A DNA stretch of 64,000 nucleotides from Phocaeicola plebeius DSM 17135 (lineage in GTDB: Bacteria > Bacteroidota > Bacteroidia > Bacteroidales > Bacteroidaceae). Position 1 is the first letter of the stretch, and each line of letters starts with the position of its first letter. Position numbers and translations under genes: made by a program. The DNA lies in the NCBI RefSeq assembly GCF_000187895.1, contig NZ_DS990122.1:1-64000 (forward strand), given 5' to 3'. The notes under the pieces are model-generated. The model had not been told where the DNA came from, searched no databases, and worked only from the letters and a program-made list of their open reading frames with translations. Positions 16,045-25,324 of this stretch are shown here, in pieces.

Positions 16045-18330
16045 ATGAAAAAGTATTTTTTAGTGAGCATCTTGTTACTGCTCGGTACGATGCTCGGAAC
16101 AGCCACCGCACAAACCATTTCAGGCAAAGTTACCGACCCTTCCCGTCAACCTATTGACGGGGCTACGGTCGTGCTCCAGACACCCGATTCCATATTTGTA
16201 GAAGCTACCATTACAAATGCTGACGGTACTTTCCTGCTGAATCACCAGCCGGCACACTATCGTCTGCTGTTCCAACACCTGCTATATGAACCGCAGGAGA
16301 AAGAAGGCACAGGGACCGATGCCGGCACGTTTACACTGCAACCGAAAGACTACGCACTTCAGGAAGTCGTGGTACAAGGCGAACGCCCGCTGGTCACTGT
16401 GGAAGGCAGCCGACTGACCTATGACATGCCGCAACTGACCTCCCAACGGCTGGTCACCAACGCGTACGAAGCCCTAAAACAGCTTCCGGGCGTTATCGAA
16501 CAGAACGATGTACTGACACTGGCCGGAGCAGGCGGAGTCAGCCTGCTGCTGAACGGACGTCCCTCGTCAATGACCTACGAACAACTCATCACTCTCTTAA
16601 AGGGTATGCCGGCCTCGCGCGTGGAAAAAGCGGAAGTGATGTACAGCGCTCCTCCGCAATACCACGTGCGCGGTGCGGCTATCAACCTCGTACTGAAAGG
16701 ATATAAACCCGGCGAAGGAGGCTTGCAAGGAGAAGTCAACGGTGAATATAAACAGCAGAAGGAAGCCGGGGGCAACGGAGGCGTCACACTGGCCTATACC
16801 TCTCCTAAAATTGACTTCGATTTCATGTACAATCTTCAGAGCAACTATACCCGTGGCTACATTGATTTCATCGCCCGTCATACGGTGAAGGAGCAGGTAT
16901 ATGATGTGAATCAGGTGACGGACAATGAAGGACGTAGCCTGACGCACACCCTGCGCGCCGGAGGGACGTATAAATTTGATAAAGACAACTCGCTGAACTT
17001 GTCCTATACCACCCAGTTCAGTCCGGACAAAACCGGCGACAGCCATTCCAACGGGAATATTTCCGAATCATTCAATCATTCCCAGGCTCACCATCAGATG
17101 CACAATGCCGCATTGTATTATACCTCCGGATTCGGATTTCAGGTAGGAGCCGACTACACGTATTTTACCTCGACCGATACGCAAAACTTCTTCGACCGAA
17201 GTTCGGAAGAGGTAGAAACCCGCTTCATAAGCTGTTCCGGCCAGCACATCGACCGCTGGAAAATCTATGCCGACCAGCACCACACACTGCCACAAAACTG
17301 GACCCTGAACTACGGGACTTCTTTTACCTACGTCAACAACCGGAACACCCAAAACTATGATTTGCCGGAAATGCAAGGCAACAACCTGCACAGCCGTATC
17401 CGTGAATACACCTATAACGTCTACGCCGGATTCGACAAGCCGTTCAACTCCCAATGGACCCTGAGTGCCTCTGCCACATTGGAATACTACCAGATGCAAG
17501 ATTACCGGAAATGGGCTGTCTACCCCACTCTCCAGTTGAACTACATGCCGTCTGCCTCACACATTCTCCAGTTGTCTTTCAGCTCTGACAAGACTTATCC
17601 CGATTACTGGACACTGAGTGGCGCCACCAGCTACCTGAACGGTTACAACGAAAGTCTGGGCAACCCATTCCTTCGTCCCTACACCGATTACAACGTCGAT
17701 CTGACTTACATCCTGAAAAGTAAATACATCTTCCAGGCAAGTTACAGCTATACACCCGACTACTTCATGCAGACCGTCTACCTGGATTCCAACCGTCTGA
17801 AAGCCATCTACAACTGGCAGAACTGGGATTACACTCAGGACCTTTCTTTCACCGCTATTCTCCCTTTCAAGGCAGGAAGCTGGTGGGACAGCCGTCTTAC
17901 CCTGCAGGCTACCTTGAAACACGACAAAGCCAGTGTATATTACGATGCACCTTTCAATCAGAAGCAATGGGTCGGCGTAGGACACTGGACACATACCTTC
18001 CAGCTATGCCGCCAGCCTAACCTGAAAATGGAGGTTACCGCTTTCGGACAAACCCAATCCATACAAGGCAGTTACGACATTCAACCTGTGGCCTTCGTAG
18101 ATGCAGCCCTGCGCTATACCTTTGCAAAGGACAAAGCTATGCTTCAACTGAAAGGACGTGATTTATTCAATACGATGAACCCCAAGACAGAAGTCCGGAA
18201 CGGCGCGCAACATCTCGACATGAATACCAAAAGCTACATGCAGAGCATTACCCTTTCGTTCAGCTATCGCTTTGGCGGCTACAAGAAAAAAGAAATGAAG
18301 GAAGTAGATACCTCACGATTTGGGAATTAA
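16045..18330 (+). CDS. Outer-membrane beta-barrel protein with CarboxypepD_reg-like and plug-like domains (OMP_b-brl_3 type)
   Basis: A 761-residue outer-membrane protein. Signal peptide MKKYFLVSILLLLGTMLG ends at AQ. A CarboxypepD_reg-like domain follows (about residues 24-105, SGKVTDPSRQPIDGATVVLQ). A plug-like domain is next (about 110-220, ALKQLPGVIEQNDVLTLAGA and LLNGRP, in pieces), then a long barrel region ending in ITLSFSYRFGG. It resembles TonB-dependent receptors but lacks a clear TonB box and fits the outer-membrane-barrel family found near two-component systems in Bacteroides. I chose 16045 because it gives a clean signal peptide; an in-frame ATG is at 16021. Downstream of -7 box 15999-16006. 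Substrate unknown. Confidence 0.85.
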   Translation: MKKYFLVSILLLLGTMLGTATAQTISGKVTDPSRQPIDGATVVLQTPDSIFVEATITNADGTFLLNHQPAHYRLLFQHLLYEPQEKEGTGTDAGTFTLQPKDYALQEVVVQGERPLVTVEGSRLTYDMPQLTSQRLVTNAYEALKQLPGVIEQNDVLTLAGAGGVSLLLNGRPSSMTYEQLITLLKGMPASRVEKAEVMYSAPPQYHVRGAAINLVLKGYKPGEGGLQGEVNGEYKQQKEAGGNGGVTLAYTSPKIDFDFMYNLQSNYTRGYIDFIARHTVKEQVYDVNQVTDNEGRSLTHTLRAGGTYKFDKDNSLNLSYTTQFSPDKTGDSHSNGNISESFNHSQAHHQMHNAALYYTSGFGFQVGADYTYFTSTDTQNFFDRSSEEVETRFISCSGQHIDRWKIYADQHHTLPQNWTLNYGTSFTYVNNRNTQNYDLPEMQGNNLHSRIREYTYNVYAGFDKPFNSQWTLSASATLEYYQMQDYRKWAVYPTLQLNYMPSASHILQLSFSSDKTYPDYWTLSGATSYLNGYNESLGNPFLRPYTDYNVDLTYILKSKYIFQASYSYTPDYFMQTVYLDSNRLKAIYNWQNWDYTQDLSFTAILPFKAGSWWDSRLTLQATLKHDKASVYYDAPFNQKQWVGVGHWTHTFQLCRQPNLKMEVTAFGQTQSIQGSYDIQPVAFVDAALRYTFAKDKAMLQLKGRDLFNTMNPKTEVRNGAQHLDMNTKSYMQSITLSFSYRFGGYKKKEMKEVDTSRFGN

Positions 18331-18392
18331 AAAAACAGACTCTCTCCAATAATAAGGACAAAGAATTAATCAACAAAGAAATCCTTATCTTT

Positions 18393-18480
18393 TACGTTTC
18401 TCACCGCGAAGCCCTATGTTTTTCTTATGGGAAACATAGGGCTCTGCCATGAAAAACATACAGTTCTGACACAGAAAACT
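18393..18480. repeat. 22-bp tandem dyad repeat array, locus B
   Basis: Four units of exactly 22 bp start at 18393, 18415, 18437 and 18459, each TAnGTTTC-like at the left and GAAAACA-like at the right, as in loci A and C. The array lies between the barrel gene and the next porin gene, 88 bp upstream of that gene's -7 box. Confidence 0.8.
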
Positions 18481-18567
18481 TAAAAGGTCTTTTTGTCTAA
18501 TAATAAATATTCCGAGATAAATTACACTTTTCTGCTAATACCCTCTTTTTTATTTCCAATTAATATC

Positions 18568-18575
18568 TACCTTTG
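18568..18575 (+). promoter_or_regulatory. -7 box of the small porin gene
   Basis: TACCTTTG at 18568-18575 matches TAnnTTTG and is followed by GCAG and the start codon 24 bp later. No -33 TTG is visible at the usual distance. Confidence 0.5.
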
Positions 18576-18599
18576 CAGAAACTCTAAACGAAACAAGAT

Positions 18600-19193
18600 A
18601 TGAAGAAGTTATTATCTACACTGATGGTAATTGCCTGTCTGGCACTTGCCATTCCGGCACAAGCCCAAATAAAATTTGGAGTAAAAGCAGGTTTGAACGT
18701 TTCCAAACTGCATCTTTCTGAGAATATAGTTAGTAAAGACAACAGAGCTGGATTCTTTGTGGGTCCGACTGCAGAATTCACATTGCCACTTTTGGGATTA
18801 GGTATTGACGGTTCTGTATTATACAACCAGTTCGGCGTAGACTCAGAAGAAGGAACTTCTACAAAGAAGAGCATTGAAATTCCTATCAACCTGAGATGGA
18901 CTGTCGGATTCAGTAGCCTGGTAGGTGCATACGTAGCTGTAGGTCCTCAGTTTGGATTCAATATAGGTGACCGCTGGTTTAATTCTATCGACAATGTATG
19001 CGAATTCAAGAAAAATACGACTAGCTTCAATGTCGGTGCAGGTTTGAAACTCCTTGGCCATTTGCAGGTAGGTGCCAACTACAACTTCGCTCTAAAAGAC
19101 AATGGAAAAATACATGATGGTGACATAGAAGATTTGGCCACTATCGGTTTCAAACAAAATACTTGGCAAGTTTCTGTTGCTTATCTATTCTAA
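18600..19193 (+). CDS. Small outer-membrane beta-barrel protein (porin family, OMP_b-brl_2 type)
   Basis: A 197-residue secreted barrel. The signal peptide MKKLLSTLMVIACLALAIPA ends QAQ. The mature part starts IKFGVKAGLNVSKL, the usual first strand of the PorT/OMP_b-brl_2 family, and ends QVSVAYLF with a terminal aromatic. About eight amphipathic strands can be counted. It is probably a structural or small-solute outer-membrane protein; no specific substrate can be assigned. Single-gene unit with its own -7 box and a downstream terminator. Confidence 0.85.
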   Translation: MKKLLSTLMVIACLALAIPAQAQIKFGVKAGLNVSKLHLSENIVSKDNRAGFFVGPTAEFTLPLLGLGIDGSVLYNQFGVDSEEGTSTKKSIEIPINLRWTVGFSSLVGAYVAVGPQFGFNIGDRWFNSIDNVCEFKKNTTSFNVGAGLKLLGHLQVGANYNFALKDNGKIHDGDIEDLATIGFKQNTWQVSVAYLF

Positions 19194-19212
19194 AAACACA
19201 TAGAAAACCATA

Positions 19213-19262
19213 AAAAACCTCCTTTCAGGTGATATAGAATATTCACTTTGAAAGGAGGTTTC
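19213..19262. terminator. Bidirectional terminator
   Basis: The stem AACCTCCTTTCA/TGAAAGGAGGTTT is flanked by an A-run on the left and a T-run on the right. It serves the porin gene and the convergent Gfo/Idh gene. Confidence 0.85.
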
Positions 19263-19283
19263 CTTTTTTATCATACAGACCGT

Positions 19284-20267
19284 TTATTCGTTATCGCAAG
19301 GATACACTACTCCCCATTCCCGGCGAAGTGCATCCATCTGCTGCATGATGCGGAGTGTCTCGGCATGCGGCATGTAAGGCGATTCCAGCCAGCCTTTTTC
19401 AATTGCTTCCAATGAAGCGTACACCTGATACTCATAGCCTGTAATCTGTTGCGGGACATTGTATACGGCTACAGTCTGATAATTCGTATCCAGCACTTTG
19501 ACCGACTGCGGATTGTTGATGTTTTCTACTATCAAATGACCTTTATCTCCCGAAATGATACCCATGCGATCGGTAGCGGCATGAATGCTTACCTGCAAGG
19601 CAGCCATCTTGCCATCCTTATACAGCAACGTAATATTTTCCTGTGCATCCACTCCTGTATCCGTTTTCTGGCAGACGGAATGCACGGAAGCTACTTCCTT
19701 TCCGAAATACATGGCAGCAAAGTTGAGCAGGTACACACCCAAATCGAGTAAGGCACCGCCCGCCAGTTCCGGACGCAAAATACGTTCCTTCCGGTCAATT
19801 ACATACCCTAAATTGGCCGATAAAATATGGGGCGTGCCTATCACTCCTTCTTCTAATAGCTCACGAATCTTCAACGAAAGTGGCATGTAACGGGTCCAGA
19901 TGGCTTCGGTCAGGAAAACTTTCTTCTCTTCAGCCAGATTCAGCAGGTCGGCTGCCTGGCGGGCATTGGCTGTAAAAGCCTTCTCACACAGCACCGGCTT
20001 TCCTTTCTCAATACACAAGCGGGCATTGTCATAGTGCATGGCATGAGGAGTAGCAATATAAATCAAATCCACTTCCGCATCGGAAGCCAGTTCTTCATAA
20101 CTCCCGTAAGCCTTCGCAAACTGCCATTTCTCGGCAAAAGCCTTTGCCTTTTCTACCGTGCGCGAAGCCACGGCATAGCGTTTCACTCCTTTCATTCCTC
20201 CAAGCGTGGCTGCCATCTTTGCCGCAATGCTACCACATCCGATGATTCCAATATTGTAAATTTTCAT
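19284..20267 (-). CDS. Gfo/Idh/MocA-family NAD(P)-dependent oxidoreductase
   Basis: A 327-residue soluble oxidoreductase. The N-terminal Rossmann motif is NIGIIGCGSIAAKMA. The family signature CEKAFTANARQA (about residue 94, where the usual EKP is EKA) carries the conserved Lys. The C-terminal alpha/beta domain starts near GTPHILSANLGY, and GGALLDLGVYLLNF carries the conserved Asp. Similar proteins oxidise hydroxyls of sugars or dihydrodiols; the substrate cannot be told. Single gene, facing away from priA. Its upstream region carries a minus-strand -7 box TAGATTTG (20297-20304). Confidence 0.88.
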   Translation of the reverse strand: MKIYNIGIIGCGSIAAKMAATLGGMKGVKRYAVASRTVEKAKAFAEKWQFAKAYGSYEELASDAEVDLIYIATPHAMHYDNARLCIEKGKPVLCEKAFTANARQAADLLNLAEEKKVFLTEAIWTRYMPLSLKIRELLEEGVIGTPHILSANLGYVIDRKERILRPELAGGALLDLGVYLLNFAAMYFGKEVASVHSVCQKTDTGVDAQENITLLYKDGKMAALQVSIHAATDRMGIISGDKGHLIVENINNPQSVKVLDTNYQTVAVYNVPQQITGYEYQVYASLEAIEKGWLESPYMPHAETLRIMQQMDALRREWGVVYPCDNE

Positions 20268-20358
20268 TTTGAATTAAAGATTAAAAACAGCAGGTACAAA
20301 TCTATAAAAGTTTCAGGAGGGAACCAGCTATGTGAGGGGCTTTTTGTAACTTTGCAAT

Positions 20359-22821
20359 ATGAAAAAATTCGTGGATGTCATAGTACCCCTGCCTATTGCC
20401 AGCCAGTACACGTATTCGCTTCCGGAAGGTATGGAAGCCAGCATACAGCCTGGCTGCCGGGTCATCGTGCCATTCGGCCCTAAAAAGTTTTATACGGCCA
20501 TTGTTACCAAGGTACACGAAACGGCCCCAGAGGCGTATGAAACCAAAGACATCTCGGAAGTGCTCGACTCACGCCCGGTTTTGTTAGGACAGCAGTTTTC
20601 TTTCTGGAAATGGCTGGCCGACTATTACCTCTGCACGTTGGGAGACGTGTACAAAGCAGCCCTTCCTTCGGGTATGAAACTGGAAAGCGAAACATTAGTG
20701 GAATACAATCCGGACTTTGTGGCTTCGGAACCACTCCCTCCTCGGGAACAGCGAATTCTGGACTTGCTCAGTGCCGACCCGGAGCAATGCGTCACCCAAC
20801 TGGAAAAGGCCAGCGGCATGAAGAATTTGTTGCCGGTCATCAAATCGCTGCTGGAGAAAGAGGCCATCTGCATCAAAGAAGAAATCAAGCGAAGCTACAA
20901 ACCACGCACAGAAGTACGGGTACGACTGACAGAAGCATTGCAGAACGAACATCACCTGCACATTCAGTTTGATTTACTGGCACGGGCCCCCAAGCAGCAG
21001 GCCATTCTGATGAAATACCTTGAATTGTCGGGATGGAACTCCGAAGGGAAAAATATCCGGGAAGTCAGCAAGAAGGAGTTGCTCGATGCTTCCGGACAGA
21101 CGCAATCCGTCTTCAAGAACTTAGTAGACAAACAGATACTGGAGACGTACCTGCATGAGATTGGCCGACTTACGGGAAACCACGCCGAGACGGTTCCACT
21201 ACACACCCTGAGCCCCGCACAGCAACGGGCGTTTTATGAAATCCTGACTTCCTTCCAGACCAAGAACGTATGCCTACTCCATGGCGTAACGGCCAGCGGA
21301 AAGACAGAAATCTATATCCATCTGATAGAAGAAGTGCTGAAAGCCGGAAAGCAGGTACTTTACCTTCTTCCGGAAATTGCCCTGACAACCCAGATTACCG
21401 AACGGTTACGACGGGTATTCGGCAAACGCTTAGGAGTATATCACTCTAAGTTTCCGGATGCAGAACGGGTGGAAATCTGGCAAAAGCAACTGACCGAGCA
21501 AGGTTATGACGTAATATTGGGAGTCCGTTCCTCGGTATTCCTTCCGTTCCGGCGACTGGGACTGGTCATCGTGGACGAGGAACATGAAACGAGCTACAAG
21601 CAGCAGGACCCTGCCCCACGCTATCATGCACGGAATGCCGCCATCATGCTGGCTTCCATGTACGGTGCCAAAACCCTGTTAGGTACGGCCACGCCCAGCC
21701 TGGAGAGTTATTACCACGCCCGCAACGGGAAATACGGTCTGGTAGAACTGACCGAACGCCATCAGCAGATTCAGTTGCCACACATTGAGTTAGTGGACAT
21801 CAAGGAACTGGCCCGTAAGAAACGGATGACGGCACAGTTCTCTCCGCTTTTGTTACAGAAAATACGGGAAGCTTTGGAGCAGAAAGAACAAGTCATCTTG
21901 TTCCAAAACCGACGGGGTTTTGCCCCGATGATTGAATGCCGCACCTGCGGATGGGTACCACGTTGCAAAAACTGCGACGTAAGTCTGACCTATCACAAGG
22001 GACTTCACCAGCTGACGTGTCACTATTGCGGCTATACCTACGCCGTGCCTACAGTCTGCCCGGCTTGTGGAGGAGTGGAACTTATGAACCGCGGATTTGG
22101 CACGGAAAAGATTGAAGACGACATCAAGCAGATTTTTCCGGAAGCCAAAGTGGCCCGAATGGATCTGGATACCACCCGCACCCGCACGGCCTACGAGCGT
22201 ATCATCAACGACTTTGAAGAGGGGAAAACGGATATTCTGATTGGCACGCAGATGATTTCCAAAGGACTGGACTTCGACCGGGTAAGTGTGGTCGGTATTC
22301 TGAACGCCGATTCGATGATGAATTATCCCGATTTCCGATCGTACGAACGGGCGTTCCAGCTCATGGCACAGGTAGCCGGAAGAGCCGGACGAAAGAACAA
22401 GCAGGGACTGGTGGTGCTTCAGACGAAGTCGCCGGAAAATCCGCTTATTCATCAGATTATGGCCAACGATTACACCCGTTTGTATCAGGAACAGATGGAA
22501 GAACGCAGCCTGTTCAAATACCCTCCCTTCTACCGGCTGATTTATGTATATTTGAAGCACCGTAAGGAGGACATCCTGAATCAGGCAGCCGACCTGATGG
22601 CCGCTCACCTGCGACAAGGCATGGGCGAACGGATATTAGGTCCGGACAAACCACCCGTAGCACGGATACAATCGCTTTTCATCCGGAAGATTGTTATCAA
22701 GATAGAGCAGGAAGCTTCCATGAGCAAGGTACGCCGCTACCTGACGCAGGTACAACGCACCCTCATAGAGGATGAGCGTTTCCGCTCACTGATGGTATAT
22801 TATGATGTAGACCCTACCTAA
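20359..22821 (+). CDS. priA: Primosomal protein N' (replication restart helicase)
   Basis: An 820-residue superfamily-2 DNA helicase. The N-terminal DNA-binding domain begins KKFVDVIVPLPIASQYTYS. Walker A is LLHGVTASGKTEIY (about residue 310) and the DEAH-type box is VIVDEEHETSYKQ (about 407). The zinc module between the helicase lobes has CRTCGWVPRCKNCD and CHYCGY/CPACGG, eight cysteines. Motif VI region is QLMAQVAGRAGR. The enzyme unwinds forked DNA at stalled replication forks and loads the primosome. The next gene starts 11 bp after its stop. A -7-like TAACTTTG ends only 4 bp before the ATG. Confidence 0.97.
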   Translation: MKKFVDVIVPLPIASQYTYSLPEGMEASIQPGCRVIVPFGPKKFYTAIVTKVHETAPEAYETKDISEVLDSRPVLLGQQFSFWKWLADYYLCTLGDVYKAALPSGMKLESETLVEYNPDFVASEPLPPREQRILDLLSADPEQCVTQLEKASGMKNLLPVIKSLLEKEAICIKEEIKRSYKPRTEVRVRLTEALQNEHHLHIQFDLLARAPKQQAILMKYLELSGWNSEGKNIREVSKKELLDASGQTQSVFKNLVDKQILETYLHEIGRLTGNHAETVPLHTLSPAQQRAFYEILTSFQTKNVCLLHGVTASGKTEIYIHLIEEVLKAGKQVLYLLPEIALTTQITERLRRVFGKRLGVYHSKFPDAERVEIWQKQLTEQGYDVILGVRSSVFLPFRRLGLVIVDEEHETSYKQQDPAPRYHARNAAIMLASMYGAKTLLGTATPSLESYYHARNGKYGLVELTERHQQIQLPHIELVDIKELARKKRMTAQFSPLLLQKIREALEQKEQVILFQNRRGFAPMIECRTCGWVPRCKNCDVSLTYHKGLHQLTCHYCGYTYAVPTVCPACGGVELMNRGFGTEKIEDDIKQIFPEAKVARMDLDTTRTRTAYERIINDFEEGKTDILIGTQMISKGLDFDRVSVVGILNADSMMNYPDFRSYERAFQLMAQVAGRAGRKNKQGLVVLQTKSPENPLIHQIMANDYTRLYQEQMEERSLFKYPPFYRLIYVYLKHRKEDILNQAADLMAAHLRQGMGERILGPDKPPVARIQSLFIRKIVIKIEQEASMSKVRRYLTQVQRTLIEDERFRSLMVYYDVDPT

Positions 22822-22832
22822 ACCCTATACAC

Positions 22833-23549
22833 ATGAAGATAGAATTAGATGTACATACGCACACCATTGCCAGCGGACATGCTTTCAGCAGTCTGCAGGA
22901 AATGGCACGGGCAGCCGCCGACAAAGGCCTGAAGTTGCTCGGTATCACGGAACATACACCGGGAATTCCCGGAAGCTGTCACCTGATTTACTTTCGCAAC
23001 CTGCACGTGGTACCGCGGCAGATGTACGGCATCGAGCTCCTGCTTGGGGCGGAAATCAATATCCTCGACACACAAGGTACACTCGACCTGGATGAATTCC
23101 ACATGAACTTGCTGGATTTGCGAATCGCAGGTATTCATTCCTTGTGCTATACGCCGGGAACTCCCGAAGAAAATACGCAAGGAATGATTAAGGCCATTGA
23201 GAATCCTTACACGCACATCATCAGCCATCCGGGGGATGGTACGGCCAAGTTGCTTTTTGAACCGATTGTGCAGGCCGCAAAAGCCCATCACACCTTGCTG
23301 GAAATCAACAACAGTTCCTTGAAGCCTTGCCGCAACAAAGTAGAGGCAAGGCCCAACAACTTAGAAATACTCCGTCTCTGCAAGCAATATGAGGTGCCCG
23401 TCATCCTGGGAAGTGATGCACATATCTCATTCGACATTGCGACCTACGACCATGCCTTAGAGCTGGTCAAGGAAACCGAGTTTCCCGAAAGCCTCATCCT
23501 GAATACGGATGTAGCACGTTTTAAACAGTATTTACACCTTGATAAATGA
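22833..23549 (+). CDS. PHP-domain phosphatase (YcdX-like)
   Basis: A 238-residue polymerase-and-histidinol-phosphatase domain enzyme. Metal ligands are visible in LDVHTHTIASGHAFS (residues about 5-19), GITEHTP (about 38), LLGAEINI (about 73), IAGIHS (about 107), ISHPGD (about 131) and LGSDAHIS (about 195), matching the YcdX trinuclear-zinc set. It is cytosolic and probably hydrolyses a small phosphate ester; the substrate is unknown. It is in an operon with priA upstream and the phosphatase gene downstream (ATGA overlap at 23546-23549). Confidence 0.88.
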   Translation: MKIELDVHTHTIASGHAFSSLQEMARAAADKGLKLLGITEHTPGIPGSCHLIYFRNLHVVPRQMYGIELLLGAEINILDTQGTLDLDEFHMNLLDLRIAGIHSLCYTPGTPEENTQGMIKAIENPYTHIISHPGDGTAKLLFEPIVQAAKAHHTLLEINNSSLKPCRNKVEARPNNLEILRLCKQYEVPVILGSDAHISFDIATYDHALELVKETEFPESLILNTDVARFKQYLHLDK

Positions 23550-24028
23550 TGAAACAAAGAATATTATTCGTCTGTCTTGGCAACATCTGCCGCTCCTCCT
23601 CTGCCGAAGAAATCATGCGTACGCTGGTGCGCCGGGCAGGAAGAGAAAAAGAGTTTGAAATTGATTCCGCAGGCATCAGCGGTTTTCACGAAGGAGAACT
23701 GCCCGATGAACGTATGCGGGCTCACGCCAGCCGCAGAGGCTACCAGCTGACCCACCGCTCGCGTCCGGTACGCACGGAAGATTTCTATCACTTCGACTGG
23801 ATTTTAGGTATGGACGACCGCAACATCGATGCCCTGCGCGACAAAGCGCCGGACGTGGAAAGTGAACAGAAGATTCACCGCATGACCGATTTCTGCCGTA
23901 CCAAGGTAATTGACTATGTGCCTGACCCCTATTATGGAGGCGCTCAAGGCTTCGAGAATGTGCTCGACATACTGGAAGATGCCTGCGAAGGACTATTAGC
24001 ACATCTTTCCGAAAAAAACGAAAAATAA
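23546..24028 (+). CDS. Low-molecular-weight protein-tyrosine phosphatase family protein
   Basis: A 160-residue enzyme. The active-site P-loop FVCLGNICRSSSAEEIM (residues about 8-24) has the CX5RS signature with catalytic Cys and Arg, and the general-acid loop VPDPYYGG (about 129) supplies the Asp. The family dephosphorylates phosphotyrosine proteins and sometimes other phosphoesters. It has Ser after the P-loop (CRSSSAE) where many members have CRSPTAE. The start overlaps the PHP gene stop, so translation is coupled. Two ATGs (23546 and 23549) are possible. Confidence 0.9.
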   Translation: MMKQRILFVCLGNICRSSSAEEIMRTLVRRAGREKEFEIDSAGISGFHEGELPDERMRAHASRRGYQLTHRSRPVRTEDFYHFDWILGMDDRNIDALRDKAPDVESEQKIHRMTDFCRTKVIDYVPDPYYGGAQGFENVLDILEDACEGLLAHLSEKNEK

Positions 24029-24056
24029 CTTGAATACTTACTTAAACCACGATACC

Positions 24057-25283
24057 ATGAATCAAACCATTGCGCCTTTTGCCCGTCCGCTATATGTAAT
24101 GACAAAACCCGTAGGGGCAGTCTGCAACTTAGCTTGCGACTATTGTTACTACCTGGAAAAGGCCAACTTATATAAAAACATCTCCAAGCACGTAATGAGC
24201 GACGAACTGCTGGAGAAATTTATCCGCGAATACATCGGCTCACAGACCATGCCGCAGGTGCTCTTTACCTGGCACGGCGGAGAGACTCTGATGCGTCCGC
24301 TCAGCTTCTACAAGCGAGTAATGGAACTGCAACAGAAATATGCCGGAGGACGTACCATCGACAACTGTATCCAGACCAACGGTACCTTGCTGACGGATGA
24401 GTGGTGCGAATTCTTCAAAAAGAATAACTGGCTGGTAGGCGTGTCCATCGACGGGCCACAGGAGTTCCATGATGAATACCGCAAGAACCGTCAGGGACGC
24501 CCATCATTCACCAAGGTAATGCAAGGCATTCACTTGCTGAAGAAACACGGGGTAGAATGGAACGCCCTGGCCGTAGTGAATGACTTCAACGCAGACTATC
24601 CGCTGGACTTCTATCATTTCTTCAAGGAAATTGACTGCCACTACATCCAGTTTACACCAATTGTAGAGCGTATCAGTCCCCATGCTGACGGCCGTCATCT
24701 GGCCAGTCCGTTACAGAAAGACGAGAAATTAGCCGATTTCTCCGTATCACCGGAACAATGGGGCACCTTCCTCTGCACCTTGTTTGACGAATGGGTACGC
24801 CAGGATGTAGGCAATTTCTTCATCCAGTTGTTCGACTCCACCCTGGCCAACTGGGTAGGTGCGCAGCCGGGGGTCTGCACCATGGCCAAGACTTGCGGAC
24901 ATGCCGGCGTTATGGAATTCAACGGCGACGTATATTCCTGCGATCACTTTGTATTTCCGGAATACAAGCTAGGCAACATTCATGAAAAAACACTGGTGGA
25001 AATGATGTACAGCGAACGCCAGATGAAGTTCGGGCAAATGAAACAAGAATCCCTCCCCCGCCAGTGCAAGGAATGTGAATTCCTCTTTGCCTGCAACGGT
25101 GAATGCCCGAAAAACCGATTCTCCCGCACAGCCGATGGTGAACCTGGACTGAACTACCTGTGCAAGGGATATCATCAGTTCTTCCAGCACGTAGCCCCTT
25201 ACATGGATTATATGAAAAAAGAACTACTGGCCGAACGTGCTCCAGCCAACATCATGGAAGCTATAAAAAAAGGAGAGCTGTAA
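24057..25283 (+). CDS. chuR: Anaerobic sulfatase-maturating radical SAM enzyme
   Basis: A 408-residue radical SAM/SPASM enzyme that converts an active-site Cys or Ser of sulfatases to formylglycine before export. The radical SAM cluster is CNLACDYCYY (residues about 23-32, CX3CX2C). The SPASM region holds the auxiliary-cluster cysteines: CTMAKTCGHAGVMEFNGDVYSC (in pieces, about 275-297), CKECEFLFACNGECPKNRF (about 340) and the final YLCKGY. It closely resembles the Bacteroides ChuR/anSME sequence as I know it. I prefer the ATG at 24057 (MNQTIAPFARP) over 24030. The last gene of the priA run, closed by a terminator overlapping its stop. No sulfatase gene is in the window. Confidence 0.93.
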   Translation: MNQTIAPFARPLYVMTKPVGAVCNLACDYCYYLEKANLYKNISKHVMSDELLEKFIREYIGSQTMPQVLFTWHGGETLMRPLSFYKRVMELQQKYAGGRTIDNCIQTNGTLLTDEWCEFFKKNNWLVGVSIDGPQEFHDEYRKNRQGRPSFTKVMQGIHLLKKHGVEWNALAVVNDFNADYPLDFYHFFKEIDCHYIQFTPIVERISPHADGRHLASPLQKDEKLADFSVSPEQWGTFLCTLFDEWVRQDVGNFFIQLFDSTLANWVGAQPGVCTMAKTCGHAGVMEFNGDVYSCDHFVFPEYKLGNIHEKTLVEMMYSERQMKFGQMKQESLPRQCKECEFLFACNGECPKNRFSRTADGEPGLNYLCKGYHQFFQHVAPYMDYMKKELLAERAPANIMEAIKKGEL

Positions 25284-25301
25284 GGCCCTCCTTTTTTTAT
25301 A
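25259..25301. terminator. Bidirectional terminator overlapping the chuR stop
   Basis: A near-perfect palindrome, CTATAAAAAAAGGAG/CTCCTTTTTTTATAG, whose left arm covers the last codons of chuR. The A-run and T-run let it work for chuR and for the convergent thioredoxin gene. Confidence 0.85.
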
Positions 25302-25324
25302 GCTGTCTGAATATATATCACACC

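Noticed and set aside
16045-18330. SusC-type TonB-dependent receptor
   Set aside because: No SusD partner, no clear TonB box or SusC plug signature; it better fits the outer-membrane barrel family next to two-component systems.
18393-18480. CRISPR array
   Set aside because: Units are head-to-tail without spacers, only 22 bp, and degenerate; no cas genes are nearby.
24057-25283. Radical SAM enzyme as maturase for the 61-aa peptide
   Set aside because: It matches the sulfatase maturase ChuR closely, lies 10 kb away in another operon, and has no leader-binding domain.
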